From Myxococcaceae bacterium (GTDB taxonomy: Bacteria; Myxococcota; Myxococcia; Myxococcales; Myxococcaceae), in NCBI GenBank assembly GCA_017881265.1, contig JADGRA010000064.1, positions 1 through 56,920 of the forward strand: 56,920 nucleotides of DNA, written 5' to 3'. The notes beneath the pieces were generated by a model that ran no database searches, had not been told where the DNA came from, and saw only the letters and a list, made by a program, of their open reading frames with translations. The first letter of the stretch is position 1; each line of letters starts with the position of its first letter. The position numbers were made by a program, and so were the translations under genes. This document shows, piece by piece, positions 37,310 through 46,061 of this stretch.

Positions 37310-37605
37310 GGGCTCCTCCCGGGCCTTGCGGTGTCCTCTCCTGCCCCCCGGCGTCCGCAACCCGCCGGAGTCTCCCCGCGCCCGCGCTGACAACCGCGAC
37401 TATTGCTCGCGCCCCGGGACAGACACAGGGCCCAAGGGACGTTCCACTGAATAACCGCGCCCGAGGTCCGTCTGCGCCTACCCCGTGGCTTCCCGTGTCC
37501 GCCTTGCCTTCCCCCCTCTCGTCCGCTGGGGCGGGGGCGCGCCGGGGCGGCGTGAATTCGGCCACTTAGCGCCTGGCCGCACGGCCAAGGCACCGCAACC
37601 CGGCC

Positions 37606-37633
37606 TTGCTGGCCGGTGTTGGACGGTTACAAT
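37606..37633 (+). promoter_or_regulatory. Predicted sigma-70 type promoter
   Basis: TTGCTG (37606-37611) and TACAAT (37628-37633) are separated by 16 bases, upstream of GGAGG at 37641 and the ATG at 37649. In GC-rich DNA this is a relatively strong match and would give a very short leader. Confidence 0.45.
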
Positions 37634-37648
37634 CTTATTGGAGGCGCG

Positions 37649-38365
37649 ATGAAGTCCCTGGTGCTGGCCGTATTCTTGGTGTTGCCCGGCCTGGCGGCTG
37701 CGGGCCAAGACGCCGCTGCCTCCCAAACGACGCCGGCGCCTCCGACTCAGTCACCCCAGACGCCGGTGTTGCGGGGGCAGGCGGGTGCACCGACGGCACA
37801 GCCCGTCCAGCCCACCGCGCCCGCGCCGGACGTCATCCCGGCCGCGCCCCCGGACAAGCCCACTCCACCGGCGGACCAATCCGCGGTGATGACCCAGCAG
37901 ACGCCAGTCGCGACGGGGCAGTGGGTTTACACGGCCCAGTACGGTTGGGTGTGGATGCCCTACGGCAGTGCGTACGCCTATGTCCCACCGAATGGTGAGG
38001 CGCCGGACATGTACCTGTACTACCCCAACGTCGGGTGGGCGTGGGTGGTCGCCCCGTGGATTTGGGGCTGGGGCCCGATGCCGTACTACGGCCTCTACGG
38101 AACCGCCGGCTTCGGCTGGTACGGGTATGGCTATGGGCGCTGGTACGGCTACGCAGGCCCCTATTCCGGCTGGTACGGGCGCGGTTACTGGTCAGCCGGC
38201 CACTGGTACGGGATGGGGGCGCCCTACCACTACGCCGCTCCGCGAGGTGGCCCCTACGTGCCGCCTGGCGGGGGCGCGCATGGCGCCTTTGGGGCCCCTC
38301 ATGGCGGTGCAAGCTACGGCGGCCACGCCGGCGGCGGCGCCCACGTGGGTGGCGGCCACCACTAG
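37649..38365 (+). CDS. Exported Trp/Tyr/Gly-rich protein, paralog of the gene at 34994
   Basis: A 238-residue exported protein with the same layout as the 282-residue protein upstream of fumC: signal peptide, Pro/Gln/Ala linker, then GQWVYTAQYGWVWMPYGSAY, YYPNVGWAWVVAPWIWGWG and GWYGYGYGRWYGYAGP, and a Gly/His tail ending GGGHH. The tail is much shorter and lacks the GGFGGH repeats. GGAGG lies just before ATG 37649 and a promoter is predicted immediately upstream. The pair looks like a duplication with fumC between the copies. Confidence 0.75.
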   Translation: MKSLVLAVFLVLPGLAAAGQDAAASQTTPAPPTQSPQTPVLRGQAGAPTAQPVQPTAPAPDVIPAAPPDKPTPPADQSAVMTQQTPVATGQWVYTAQYGWVWMPYGSAYAYVPPNGEAPDMYLYYPNVGWAWVVAPWIWGWGPMPYYGLYGTAGFGWYGYGYGRWYGYAGPYSGWYGRGYWSAGHWYGMGAPYHYAAPRGGPYVPPGGGAHGAFGAPHGGASYGGHAGGGAHVGGGHH

Positions 38366-38382
38366 GGCGGTTCCGCCCAGTG

Positions 38383-39290
38383 TCACTGCGCCGTCATGAC
38401 GAAGGCGAGCAGGAGCACTGCCGCCCCCTGGTAGCCGACGTCTGGCTCGGTCACCTCCCAGGAGGAGGCGGTGCAGCTGCTGCCATTCCAAGCGCAGCCC
38501 ACGGAAAAGTCCCGGTAGGCGTAGGCAGGGTACGTCCGGCCCGGAATGACGTAGGTCCCGTCGTAGTACCAGTTGGCTCCGCCCGGCACCAGGCCGGGAG
38601 CGGGCCCGTACGACGACGTCGCGCTGTCGCTTGGGTAGTAGGGGTAGAGCGGTTCCACGACGGTCTGCGGCTTCCCGTTGTAGGTGCTGTTGCCACGGTC
38701 TCCGTCGTTGACGGTGAAGGAGAACCAGCTGTGGAAAATCTGAAATGACGAATGTTCTCCCCCGTAGGCCGCCATGTTCGTCATGTAAACCATGTTGAGC
38801 GGGTTGAGCCCGAGCAGGTAGTGCACGTGCTTGTGCGCGAGCGCGAGCACCAGCGCCTCGGTGTGTGAGCCCACAATCCCCTGCCGGGCGGCCATGAAGA
38901 GGTCGAGGCCGTAGAAGGCCTGGTTGCGGTTGCTCCCCCAGCTCCAGTCCCAGCCGTTGGTGGAGTTGCCAAACATTCCGCCGTAGGGCCCGTCCGCCGT
39001 GAAAGCCGGGTCCACCAGGCCCTGCTGGACCCCCGTGCGAATCTTGGCTTTCACCGAGGCCGAGCCGGCCGGATTCATCAGGTAGTGCCAGGCTCCCGTC
39101 GAGATGGTGCCCTCGCCCGGAGTCACCGTGCTCGGAATCATCCCGTCCCAGGTGTCCCACGGAAACGCATCGGCGAACGCCTGCGCCGACGTCTGCGTGG
39201 GGTCCATCCGGAAGACGGCCGCGGCGGCCGCAGCCTTGATGTCTTTCTCGCTCCCGCTGCTGGTTGAGGTAGTCGGCGAGTGTTGCCGCG
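38383..39290 (-). pseudogene. GH9 endoglucanase remnant, 5' truncated and frameshifted
   Basis: The frame ending at 38383 carries the C-terminal part of a family 9 glycoside hydrolase: KHVHYLLGLNPLNMVYMTNM, GEHSSFQIFHSWFS, PGLVPGGANWYYDG, YAYRDFSVGCAWNGSS and WEVTEPDVGYQGAAVLLLAF; the Asp and Glu of the last stretches belong to the GH9 active-site region. Upstream, a neighbouring frame reads TMACAATLADYLNQ just before the sequence GSEKDIKAAAAAAVFRMDP continues in the main frame, indicating a shift near 39260. Further upstream the RND gene begins to end (stop at 39330), so the N-terminal half of a normal enzyme (with the nucleophile region) is missing. Probably not functional. Confidence 0.65.
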
Positions 39291-39329
39291 CAGGCCATCG
39301 TCGCGCGTGCCCGAGGGCGCCGGCCAAAT

Positions 39330-42300
39330 CTAGAGGGAGTTGGGAACGCCAGCGCCTCTCGCGCTGCCTGCCAGCAGAGGGACCAGCAGCAATGTGGCTA
39401 GCGTCGAGAAGAACAGCCCTCCCACCACGGCGATGGCGAGCGGCCTCAACAGCACGCCACCAGAGCCGATGCCCACCACCAGCGGCGTCAAGGCCACGAG
39501 CGTGGCGAGCGTCGTCATGAGGATGGGGCGGAGGCGGATTCGGGGGGCGGACTCGAACGCCTCCCGTCGCCCCATTCCGGCCTCCTGGGAGACGATGGCC
39601 TGGTCGACCAGCAGGATGCCGTTCTTCACGACGAGGCCCACCAAGAGGATGACGCCCATCAACGACGAGACGTTCAGGGACACCCTGCACGCCCAAAGCG
39701 TGAGGACCGCGCCCCCCACGGCGACCGGCGCGGCCGCTAGCACCGCTCCGGCGTACCGGAAAGAGCGGAGCTGGAAGAGCAGGACGCCCAAGACCCCGGC
39801 CAGGGCTCCGCAGAACACAGTGAAGAGCGAGCGGAAGCTGCTGCGCTGCTGGTCCAGCAGCCCGCCGAGTTCCCAGGTGTAACCGACCGGAAGGGGCAAG
39901 TCCTTGAGACGCTGGCGGACTTCTTGCGCAGCCGTCCCGAGGCTTGTGCCCGACAGCCGCGCAGTCAGATGCACCATGTTTCGCTGGTTCTCCCGGAGGA
40001 TGACGGCCGTTGGGCACGCACGGGTGACTTGGGTCAGTGCCATGACGGGAACTGCCGTCCCGGAAGGCGTGAGTACGCGTGCCTCCTCGAGAGACGCCGG
40101 GGAAGGCGGCAGGAGCGGGTCGATGCCGCTCAGCTTCACCCGCACATCCTCCAGCCGGTCACTGCGCCGCACCTGTGTCGCCACCTCTCCGGTGAACGCT
40201 GCGGCCAGCTGGTCGGCAATGGAACTGGTGGCAAGTCCGACACGCGACGCGGAGAAGGAATCCACGCGCAGGTCCGTCTCGGGCGCGCAGCCCTCATCCC
40301 CATCGAAGAAGTCCACCAGCCCCGGAGTGCCCCGAATCCGCTTCGCCGCGTCGGCGGCGGCGCGCCGCAGCACGGCAAGGTCGGGACCAAACAGCTTCAC
40401 CTCGATGGGCTCGGGCGAGCCCTGCAGGTCGCCCAGCATGTCGGTCAGCACCTGGACGAACTCGACGCGGAGCCCGGGCGCAAGGTGCGCGATGGCCTCT
40501 CGCTGCGCGTCAACAATCTCCTCGATGCCGCGGTCGCGCTTGCTGGAAAGCCGGACCGCGACGTCGCCCCGCGAGGGCAGAGTCGCCACCGGCGGGCCGA
40601 GCTCCGTCCCCAATCGGCGGTTGAAGGCCGTCACCTCGGGCGTCTTCCGGAGGACCTCTTCGATGACGCTCGCCAGGCGGTCCGTCTCCGCGAGCGATGA
40701 GGCGACCGGGGCAAAGTAGTCGATGACGTAGGAGCCCTCATCTGCCTCGGGCAGGAAATCCGTCGGCAGTCGCGTCGCCACCAGACAGGCAAGGATGAGA
40801 AAAGCTCCGGCAGCGCCAAGCGCACGCGCCGGCCAACGGAGGACGGTCCGGTGCAGTCTCTCGTAGAGGCGCGTCGACGCCCGTTCCCGGGCGGTGACAG
40901 GAATGGGCCGGAGCCAGCGGGCGGCCAGGGCCGGCAATACCAACAGGGCAACGGGCAACGAAATCAACACGGCCGCAGCGAGGGACAGCGACAGGGACAG
41001 GAAGAATTGGCCGGCCACGCCCGACAGAAAGCCCAAAGGCAGGAACACGACGACGGTGGTGAGGGTCGTGCCGACGACGGGCCAGAAGAGTTCATCCGTG
41101 CCTCGCCGGGCGGCCTCGACTGGCCGGACGCCCGACTCCAGGTGCCGGTGGATGGCTTCCACCACCACCACCGCATCGTCGATGACCAGGCCGACGGCAA
41201 TGGCCAGGCCGCCGAGCGACATGAGGTTGATGGTCTGCCCGAGGGCAGCCAGGACGAGCAGAGTCGCGCCCAGGGTGAGCGGGAGCGAGCTAGCGACCAC
41301 CAGGGTCGCCCTCCAGTCCCTCAGGAACGCTGCGAGCACCAGAACCGCGAAGAGCGCTCCAAACAGCACGGCATCTCGGACTCCCCTGACGCCGTCCGCG
41401 ATGAACTCGGACTGGACGTAGACGGGAGTGATGGTGACGCCCGGCGGCAGCGCGGAGCGGAGCTGCTCGAGCCGCGCCCACACCGCGGCGGCCAGCTCGA
41501 GCGCGTCGCCACCTGGGCGACGGGCGACGTTGAGGATGACCCCCGGGTGTCCGTCCGTGCGAATCACCGTCGTCTGCGGCGCCAGTCCCTCCTCCACCGT
41601 CCCGAGGTCGGCCACCCGGATGGGGTCGAACTCGGTGCCTGCGACGACTGTGCGCGAGACCTCGTCGGCCGTCTGAAAGCTGCCGGTCACGACGCCCAGG
41701 GAGAGTTCGTGGAGGTCCGTCAGCCGGGCCACGGACTGAACCTGGTTGTGTTGCCGAAGCCGGTCAGCAACCTGCGGCACGGTGAGGTGGGCCGCGGCCA
41801 GCCGGTTGGCTGCAAGCAGGACGTGGAGTTCCGGAACGTCGGAAGACTGGACAGAGACCAGTCCAGCACTGGGAAGGCCCGAAAGCGCCGGGCGGAGGGT
41901 GTACTGGGCCAGCAGGTAGAGCTCGCTCGCCGGGTAGGGTCCCTCAACGTTGAGGGACAGAATGGGGAAGCCGCTCGGCAGAACGCGAGTCGCCGTCACC
42001 TCCGTGCCCGGGGGGAGCACCTCGCGCAGCTCCGCCGCCCGGGCCAGCACCTGCGGGTGGAGCGCTGTCATGTCCGCGTCGGGAGCGAAGTACAACGAAA
42101 GTTCCGCCGCGCCGCGGACGGTGCGACTGCGCACGCGCACTACCCCGGGGATGGAGGTGAGGACTTCCTCCAGGCGACGCGTGACTCCGGCCAGGACAGT
42201 CTCGGCCGGCGCCCCGGACAGCAGGGCAACCACCTGCTCGCGTGGAAAGCTGACCTCCGGGTAGATGCCCTTGGGCAGATTTCCGGCCTCGAAGACGCCA

Positions 42301-42371
42301 CCCAGGGCGGCGAGGACGGCGAAGAAGACGAACGCGCGCCCGTGACGGAGCGCAAAGCTCCCGACGCTCAT
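39330..42371 (-). CDS. RND-family efflux transporter, inner-membrane pump
   Basis: A 1013-residue pump of the AcrB/MdtC-type HAE family. It has the paired layout of a TM helix (FALRHGRAFVFFAVLAALGG), a porter loop with VRVRSRTVRGAAELSLYF, a helix bundle with the proton-relay Asp pair in GLAIAVGLVIDDAVVVVEAIHRH and a second half ending with GVILLVGLVVKNGILLVDQAI. It exports drugs, metals or lipids out of the periplasm; substrate cannot be told. Its ATG (42371) overlaps the membrane-fusion gene stop by one base. No outer-membrane TolC gene is adjacent. Confidence 0.92.
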   Translation of the reverse strand: MSVGSFALRHGRAFVFFAVLAALGGVFEAGNLPKGIYPEVSFPREQVVALLSGAPAETVLAGVTRRLEEVLTSIPGVVRVRSRTVRGAAELSLYFAPDADMTALHPQVLARAAELREVLPPGTEVTATRVLPSGFPILSLNVEGPYPASELYLLAQYTLRPALSGLPSAGLVSVQSSDVPELHVLLAANRLAAAHLTVPQVADRLRQHNQVQSVARLTDLHELSLGVVTGSFQTADEVSRTVVAGTEFDPIRVADLGTVEEGLAPQTTVIRTDGHPGVILNVARRPGGDALELAAAVWARLEQLRSALPPGVTITPVYVQSEFIADGVRGVRDAVLFGALFAVLVLAAFLRDWRATLVVASSLPLTLGATLLVLAALGQTINLMSLGGLAIAVGLVIDDAVVVVEAIHRHLESGVRPVEAARRGTDELFWPVVGTTLTTVVVFLPLGFLSGVAGQFFLSLSLSLAAAVLISLPVALLVLPALAARWLRPIPVTARERASTRLYERLHRTVLRWPARALGAAGAFLILACLVATRLPTDFLPEADEGSYVIDYFAPVASSLAETDRLASVIEEVLRKTPEVTAFNRRLGTELGPPVATLPSRGDVAVRLSSKRDRGIEEIVDAQREAIAHLAPGLRVEFVQVLTDMLGDLQGSPEPIEVKLFGPDLAVLRRAAADAAKRIRGTPGLVDFFDGDEGCAPETDLRVDSFSASRVGLATSSIADQLAAAFTGEVATQVRRSDRLEDVRVKLSGIDPLLPPSPASLEEARVLTPSGTAVPVMALTQVTRACPTAVILRENQRNMVHLTARLSGTSLGTAAQEVRQRLKDLPLPVGYTWELGGLLDQQRSSFRSLFTVFCGALAGVLGVLLFQLRSFRYAGAVLAAAPVAVGGAVLTLWACRVSLNVSSLMGVILLVGLVVKNGILLVDQAIVSQEAGMGRREAFESAPRIRLRPILMTTLATLVALTPLVVGIGSGGVLLRPLAIAVVGGLFFSTLATLLLVPLLAGSARGAGVPNSL

Positions 42372-43525
42372 CAGGGCTTCTCGCTGCGGACACCGCCGTC
42401 CGCTACCTGGACTGCCGTCCCATCCGGCAGTGAGTAGCTGCCGCCGAGGACGACGCGGTCCCCCGCAGCGACCCCCGAGAGAATCTCCGCGTACACGGCG
42501 TCCTTGACACCGACGTCCACGGCTTGTCGTCGCACGTGTCCGTCGGCGGTGAGGACGTTGACGGACGCTTCGAGCGAACCGGGGCCCGCCGGGATGAGGG
42601 CCGCGAGCGGGACCCGAATCGCCTCTGGAATGAGGCGCAGCACGACGCGCGCCTCGGCCGCCACGCCCACCTTCAGGCGACTGTTGGCGTTGGGGACCTG
42701 CACGCGGACCCGGACCAGCCCCGAGGCCGGGTCGACTGCAGGAGAGACGGCACGCACGACACCCGGCTCGGTCTTTGGCGTACCGGCGACGGCCACTTCC
42801 GCCGGCTGCCCGGGCGCCACACGTCCCGCGCGCGCCGGCGACACCCCGCCTTGCAACTCGAGGACTTCCACCTGTGCCACTTCCAGAATGGGTTTGCCAG
42901 TCCCATCCATTGGTTCGCCCACCGCCGCGTAGACATGGGAGACGACGGCATCCATCGGCGCGATGACCTCACCGCGCGTCGTCTGGTTGGCGGCGAGAGA
43001 GACCGCAGCGGTGCTGGTCTTGACGCCGGAGAGTGCTGCGGCCAGCTGGGCCTCGGCGTCCTCGACATCCCGGCGCGGTCCCGCGCCTGCGTCCCACAGG
43101 TCGGCGGCACGGGCGAGGTGCTGGCGCGCGTTCATGGCCAGCGCCTCCGCCTGCTGCAGCGCCGCCTCGGCCTGCAGCTTGCTGTCCCGCAGCGGCGTCG
43201 GCTCGAGGCGCGCCAGCACCTGGCCGCGCTGGACACGGTCTCCCTCGGCCACGCTGAGTTCAGCCAGCCGGCCCGGGACCAACACCCCAAGCCGTGCACT
43301 CTTCCCGGGAGGCGGTTCGAGCGTCCCCGACACCAGGAGCAAGTCCGACACAGGCCCCGTGTCCACCAACGCAGCAGTCACGACGGGGTCCGGGGCAGCT
43401 TGGGCCGAGTCCGGACGCCGCGCGCAGCCCACCGTCAGCAAGGAGAACCCCAGCAGCACCGTGGCCGGGGCGGTCCACGCTTGGCGTTGCTCGCTCGCCG
43501 AGCGAGCCGTCGGGAGGGGGGCCAC
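42371..43525 (-). CDS. RND efflux membrane-fusion (periplasmic adaptor) lipoprotein
   Basis: A 384-residue adaptor. The signal ends in a lipobox (LLTVGC), then GRLAELSVAEGDRVQRGQVLARL is the first barrel/lipoyl half, an alpha hairpin of Ala-rich helices follows (ALQQAEALAMNARQHLARAADLWD) and MDAVVSHVYAAVGEPM closes the lipoyl domain; the C-terminus is beta-barrel. It links the RND pump to an outer-membrane channel. The pump gene follows with a one-base overlap. GTG 43525 is the only start before the signal peptide. Confidence 0.9.
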   Translation of the reverse strand: MAPLPTARSASEQRQAWTAPATVLLGFSLLTVGCARRPDSAQAAPDPVVTAALVDTGPVSDLLLVSGTLEPPPGKSARLGVLVPGRLAELSVAEGDRVQRGQVLARLEPTPLRDSKLQAEAALQQAEALAMNARQHLARAADLWDAGAGPRRDVEDAEAQLAAALSGVKTSTAAVSLAANQTTRGEVIAPMDAVVSHVYAAVGEPMDGTGKPILEVAQVEVLELQGGVSPARAGRVAPGQPAEVAVAGTPKTEPGVVRAVSPAVDPASGLVRVRVQVPNANSRLKVGVAAEARVVLRLIPEAIRVPLAALIPAGPGSLEASVNVLTADGHVRRQAVDVGVKDAVYAEILSGVAAGDRVVLGGSYSLPDGTAVQVADGGVRSEKP

Positions 43526-43622
43526 GCCCGGTGGACCCTACGCCAGCTCCCGTCAAATGGCATACAAGACGAGAGGGCTGCCCGTGTCCGCCCGGCCCTG
43601 GGGCACCGGCGGCGGCACGCCG

Positions 43623-44083
43623 TCAGAAGTAGCCCCGCATCAACCGGGCCACCCACCGCGGCTCCACCGGCCAGGGCGCCCGGTCGAAGGGTGTGAAGTA
43701 GGGCTTGACGTCCAGGATGGGCGAGCCGTCAAGCGCGTCGAGGCCTTGGACCCTCAGCACCACACCCTGGTGGCCAAGCAGGCGCACAACGGTGGCCCCC
43801 AAGCCGTTGGGCCGGCCGGAGGCGCGCTGCGCGAAGATGCCGAGACACGGCATGTCCGCCTCCGGCACGGACGCCGGAGCAAGTCCCTCCGAGGATGGAA
43901 CGACGCCCGGTGCATCCAGAAGAGCACGAGGAGGTGGGAAAACGCGTCGATGCCCTGGAGGCCCTCGGCCATGGCCTCGGTGAAGTGCAACTCCGAGACG
44001 ACTTTCCCCCAGCGGCCAGTGCGTCGCGCGCTCACCGGGGAGCGGACTTCCCCAACTGGCTTCAAGGCAAGCCTCATCTGCAA
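43623..44083 (-). pseudogene. trmO: TrmO-like tRNA methyltransferase, frameshifted
   Basis: TrmO (TsaA, UPF0066) methylates N6-threonylcarbamoyladenosine-37 of tRNA. The first half (from ATG 44083) reads LALKPVGEVRSPVSARR, KVVSELHFTEAMAEGLQ and GIDAFSHLLVLFWMHRASF; the second half reads MPCLGIFAQRASGRPNGLG, VVRLLGHQGVVLRVQGLDAL and DGSPILDVKPYFTPFD, both family-typical, but in a different frame. The switch is near 43860-43875; the total span is one base short of a whole number of codons, consistent with a single-base deletion. The gene is probably non-functional unless this is a sequencing slip. Confidence 0.75.
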
Positions 44084-44160
44084 CCCGGACCCAGTTCCGA
44101 GGCCAACGTCGCGTGCGGAGGACGGGGCCAGCCTGCAGTGGCCCTTCGTGTCGTCCGCGG

Positions 44161-44934
44161 CTACTGCACCGTGAGGTTGTAAGTGAGGGTGAGGTTGGTC
44201 CCGTGGGTGTCCTTGGCGTTGTAGACGAGCGTGTGGGGCCCAGCCGCCAGCGGCTTGAGCATGACAACGAAGGCATCCGAGACGGCGCGCTGGGCAGTAC
44301 CCGTGATGCAGCCGTCCAGCGACGACTGCAGGCTGAGGTTGCCCGTCACGCTGAAGAGGTCGTCACTCGTCTCCCGGTAGTCGAAGAGGTGCTTGAGCGC
44401 GACTCCATCCACGGAGAGGCTCTGGGCGGTAAGTGAGTTCGGCCCCCCTTGGGCACCTGCGAGCAGAAATTCGTACAGCGTCTGGCCGTCGGCCGGCTGG
44501 AAGCTCGGGTCCGGGCACGGGTAGTCGTTGAGGACCGCAGAGGTGAGCATCAGCAGTGCCTTGTCATGCGGGATGGTGCAGGTACGCGTGAAACTGGCGG
44601 TTCCGCCTGGGCCGAGAACGGGCGGCAGGAACCACACCGGCCCGTCTGGCTGCGCCACCGCGCAGTCGACGCCTGAGGTATCGAGGAGCGGGTTTGTGGT
44701 GGTCGGGACAGAGTACGCCCACTGCCACAGCCGCTCGCTCCAGCGCTCCAGAGTCGTCCCAAACGGACGGCTGTGCGGCTCATAGGCCTGGGGATTGCGC
44801 GGTGTGTCACCAGCCGTGTTCACCACCGAGGTCGCCACAGGGCCTTGCGGGCTGCCAGTTGCATCCATCGCGGCAGAGCCACAGGCGGCCAAAGCGAGGA
44901 AACCAAGAGCACCAACTGCAAAACCGGGACGCAT
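44161..44934 (-). CDS. Lipoprotein of unknown function
   Basis: A 257-residue protein. ATG 44934 starts a signal with lipobox LGFLALAACGS, so it is a lipid-anchored protein. The mature part has an aromatic segment ERWSERLWQWAYSVPTT and later Cys residues (SGVDCAVAQ, TRTCTIPHDK, DYPCPDPSF, LDGCITGT) that may form disulfides. The C-terminus (HTLVYNAKDTHGTNLTLTYNLTV) looks like a beta sandwich. A W-x-x-W-x-x-S-like start is shared with some uncharacterised deltaproteobacterial lipoproteins. No enzymatic motif. Confidence 0.65.
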   Translation of the reverse strand: MRPGFAVGALGFLALAACGSAAMDATGSPQGPVATSVVNTAGDTPRNPQAYEPHSRPFGTTLERWSERLWQWAYSVPTTTNPLLDTSGVDCAVAQPDGPVWFLPPVLGPGGTASFTRTCTIPHDKALLMLTSAVLNDYPCPDPSFQPADGQTLYEFLLAGAQGGPNSLTAQSLSVDGVALKHLFDYRETSDDLFSVTGNLSLQSSLDGCITGTAQRAVSDAFVVMLKPLAAGPHTLVYNAKDTHGTNLTLTYNLTVQ

Positions 44935-45108
44935 CCTGTCGGGCCTCCTTGAAGGGCCCGCCAAAAATGGCTCCTAGAGTGTCGACAAGGAGGATCCAGT
45001 TTCCCGAAAGCCTGGGTGCCACCCCCAACAGGCTGCTTCCGGGGGGGGACCACCCAGAGCGCCGTCGGTCTGCGCTAGGCTTCCGTTCCAGGGGAGGCGG
45101 CAGAACCG

Positions 45109-45300
45109 ATGCTCTTCCAGCAGCTATTCGCGGGACTTGTCCTCGGAGGAGGAGCGGTCGCGGCGACGACGTCGGGCTGTGCGCCGCGCGCTGCTGCGCA
45201 ATCCGCAAGGCCAAGGCCCACCGACGCCCGCAACGGGGCTGGTGCCGCGGAGGCCGGGCCGTGTGCCGGCGTGCCGGGCGGAGGAGTGCCGGGCGGGTGA
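45109..45300 (+). CDS. Short lipoprotein-like leader overlapping the ferritin-like gene
   Basis: A 63-residue frame starting at ATG 45109 with GGGGAGG upstream. It has a hydrophobic signal (QQLFAGLVLGGGAVAATTS) ending in Cys (SGC), then a Pro/Ala/Arg-rich tail with PGGGVPGG. The TGA stop overlaps the GTG of the next gene (GTGA), so translation could be coupled. It is either a small lipoprotein or the signal-peptide part of the ferritin-like protein separated by a frame change. No family recognised. Confidence 0.5.
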   Translation: MLFQQLFAGLVLGGGAVAATTSGCAPRAAAQSARPRPTDARNGAGAAEAGPCAGVPGGGVPGG

Positions 45301-46061
45301 CCTCGGACTTGCAACAGCTGGTAGGCGAGGCGTGGGCCTTTCGCGCGCACGTCGAGGTGGACGCAGCGCTTCGCTTCACGCGGCTGGCAGCGGCCATCTC
45401 CGACTTCGACCCCGAGTCCCCCGCCATCGCGCTCATGCGGCGGGCCGCCCAGGACGAGGAGCGCCACGCTGCACTCTGCGTGGAGCTCTCGGCGAGCTAT
45501 GGAGTGCCGGTGGAGACGACGCCCCACGGCGCCAACGACATCGCCCCGTCAGGCCTGTCACCTCGTCAGGCAGTCCTTTACGAAGTCGTCGCCGCCTGCT
45601 GCATCACGGAGACGGAAAGTGTGGCGACACTGGCCACCCTGCTCGAGGAGCAAGCCGAGCCACGCGTCCGCACCGTCCTCCACGAGATTGCCCGAGACGA
45701 GGTCCTCCACGGGAAAATGGGGTGGGCCCACCTGGCCCGGGAGGCGGCGCTGCTCGACGTCACCTTCCTTGCCCCTTGGATTCCGGTGATGCTCGCCGGC
45801 ACCATCGACGACCGTTTGTTTTCGCCTTCCGCGTCCCAGGGGGAGCCCGAGGGGCTGCTTCTCCATGGGGTGCTTCCGCATGAACGCAAGCGAGAGGTCT
45901 TCGTTCGGACGCTTCTCGATGTCGTCTTCCCCGGCTTGGACAAGTTCGGCGTGGACTCGGCGCCCGCTCGCTCCTGGCTGGCGGAGCGGCTGCCCGAGGC
46001 GCCCCACCAGCCAAAGTTTGAGCACGGTGCGGCGGGCCCGAGGCCCCGGGAACCGGTTTAG
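45297..46061 (+). CDS. Ferritin-like domain protein
   Basis: A 254-residue helical protein. GEAWAFRAHVEVDAALRFTRLA and AAQDEERHAALCVELSASYG are the first helix pair with the E-x-x-H-type ligand set (EERH), and ATLLEEQAEPRVRTVLHEIARDEVLHGKMGW is the second with E and H ligands, the pattern of ferritin-like or VioO-like di-iron proteins common in myxobacteria. Start GTG 45297 is inferred from the GTGA overlap; GGAGGAG is about 13 bases upstream. The frame is open another 200 codons upstream but overlaps the lipoprotein gene and is not protein-like. Its stop overlaps the end of the minus-strand gene at 46058. Confidence 0.72.
   Translation: MTSDLQQLVGEAWAFRAHVEVDAALRFTRLAAAISDFDPESPAIALMRRAAQDEERHAALCVELSASYGVPVETTPHGANDIAPSGLSPRQAVLYEVVAACCITETESVATLATLLEEQAEPRVRTVLHEIARDEVLHGKMGWAHLAREAALLDVTFLAPWIPVMLAGTIDDRLFSPSASQGEPEGLLLHGVLPHERKREVFVRTLLDVVFPGLDKFGVDSAPARSWLAERLPEAPHQPKFEHGAAGPRPREPV

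Noticed and set aside
39291-40017. N-terminal extension of the GH9 frame into the RND gene
   Set aside because: The extension is out of frame with the RND gene and shows no GH9 sequence; it is a shadow of the pump gene's 3' end.
40851-42437. Plus-strand frame of 528 codons opposite the RND pump
   Set aside because: Shadow of the pump gene; low-complexity Gln/Arg/Gly composition and no family.
44694-45296. Upstream extension of the ferritin-like frame by 201 codons
   Set aside because: It runs antisense to the lipoprotein gene and is rich in Arg/Pro/Ser; the GTG at 45297 is the better start.
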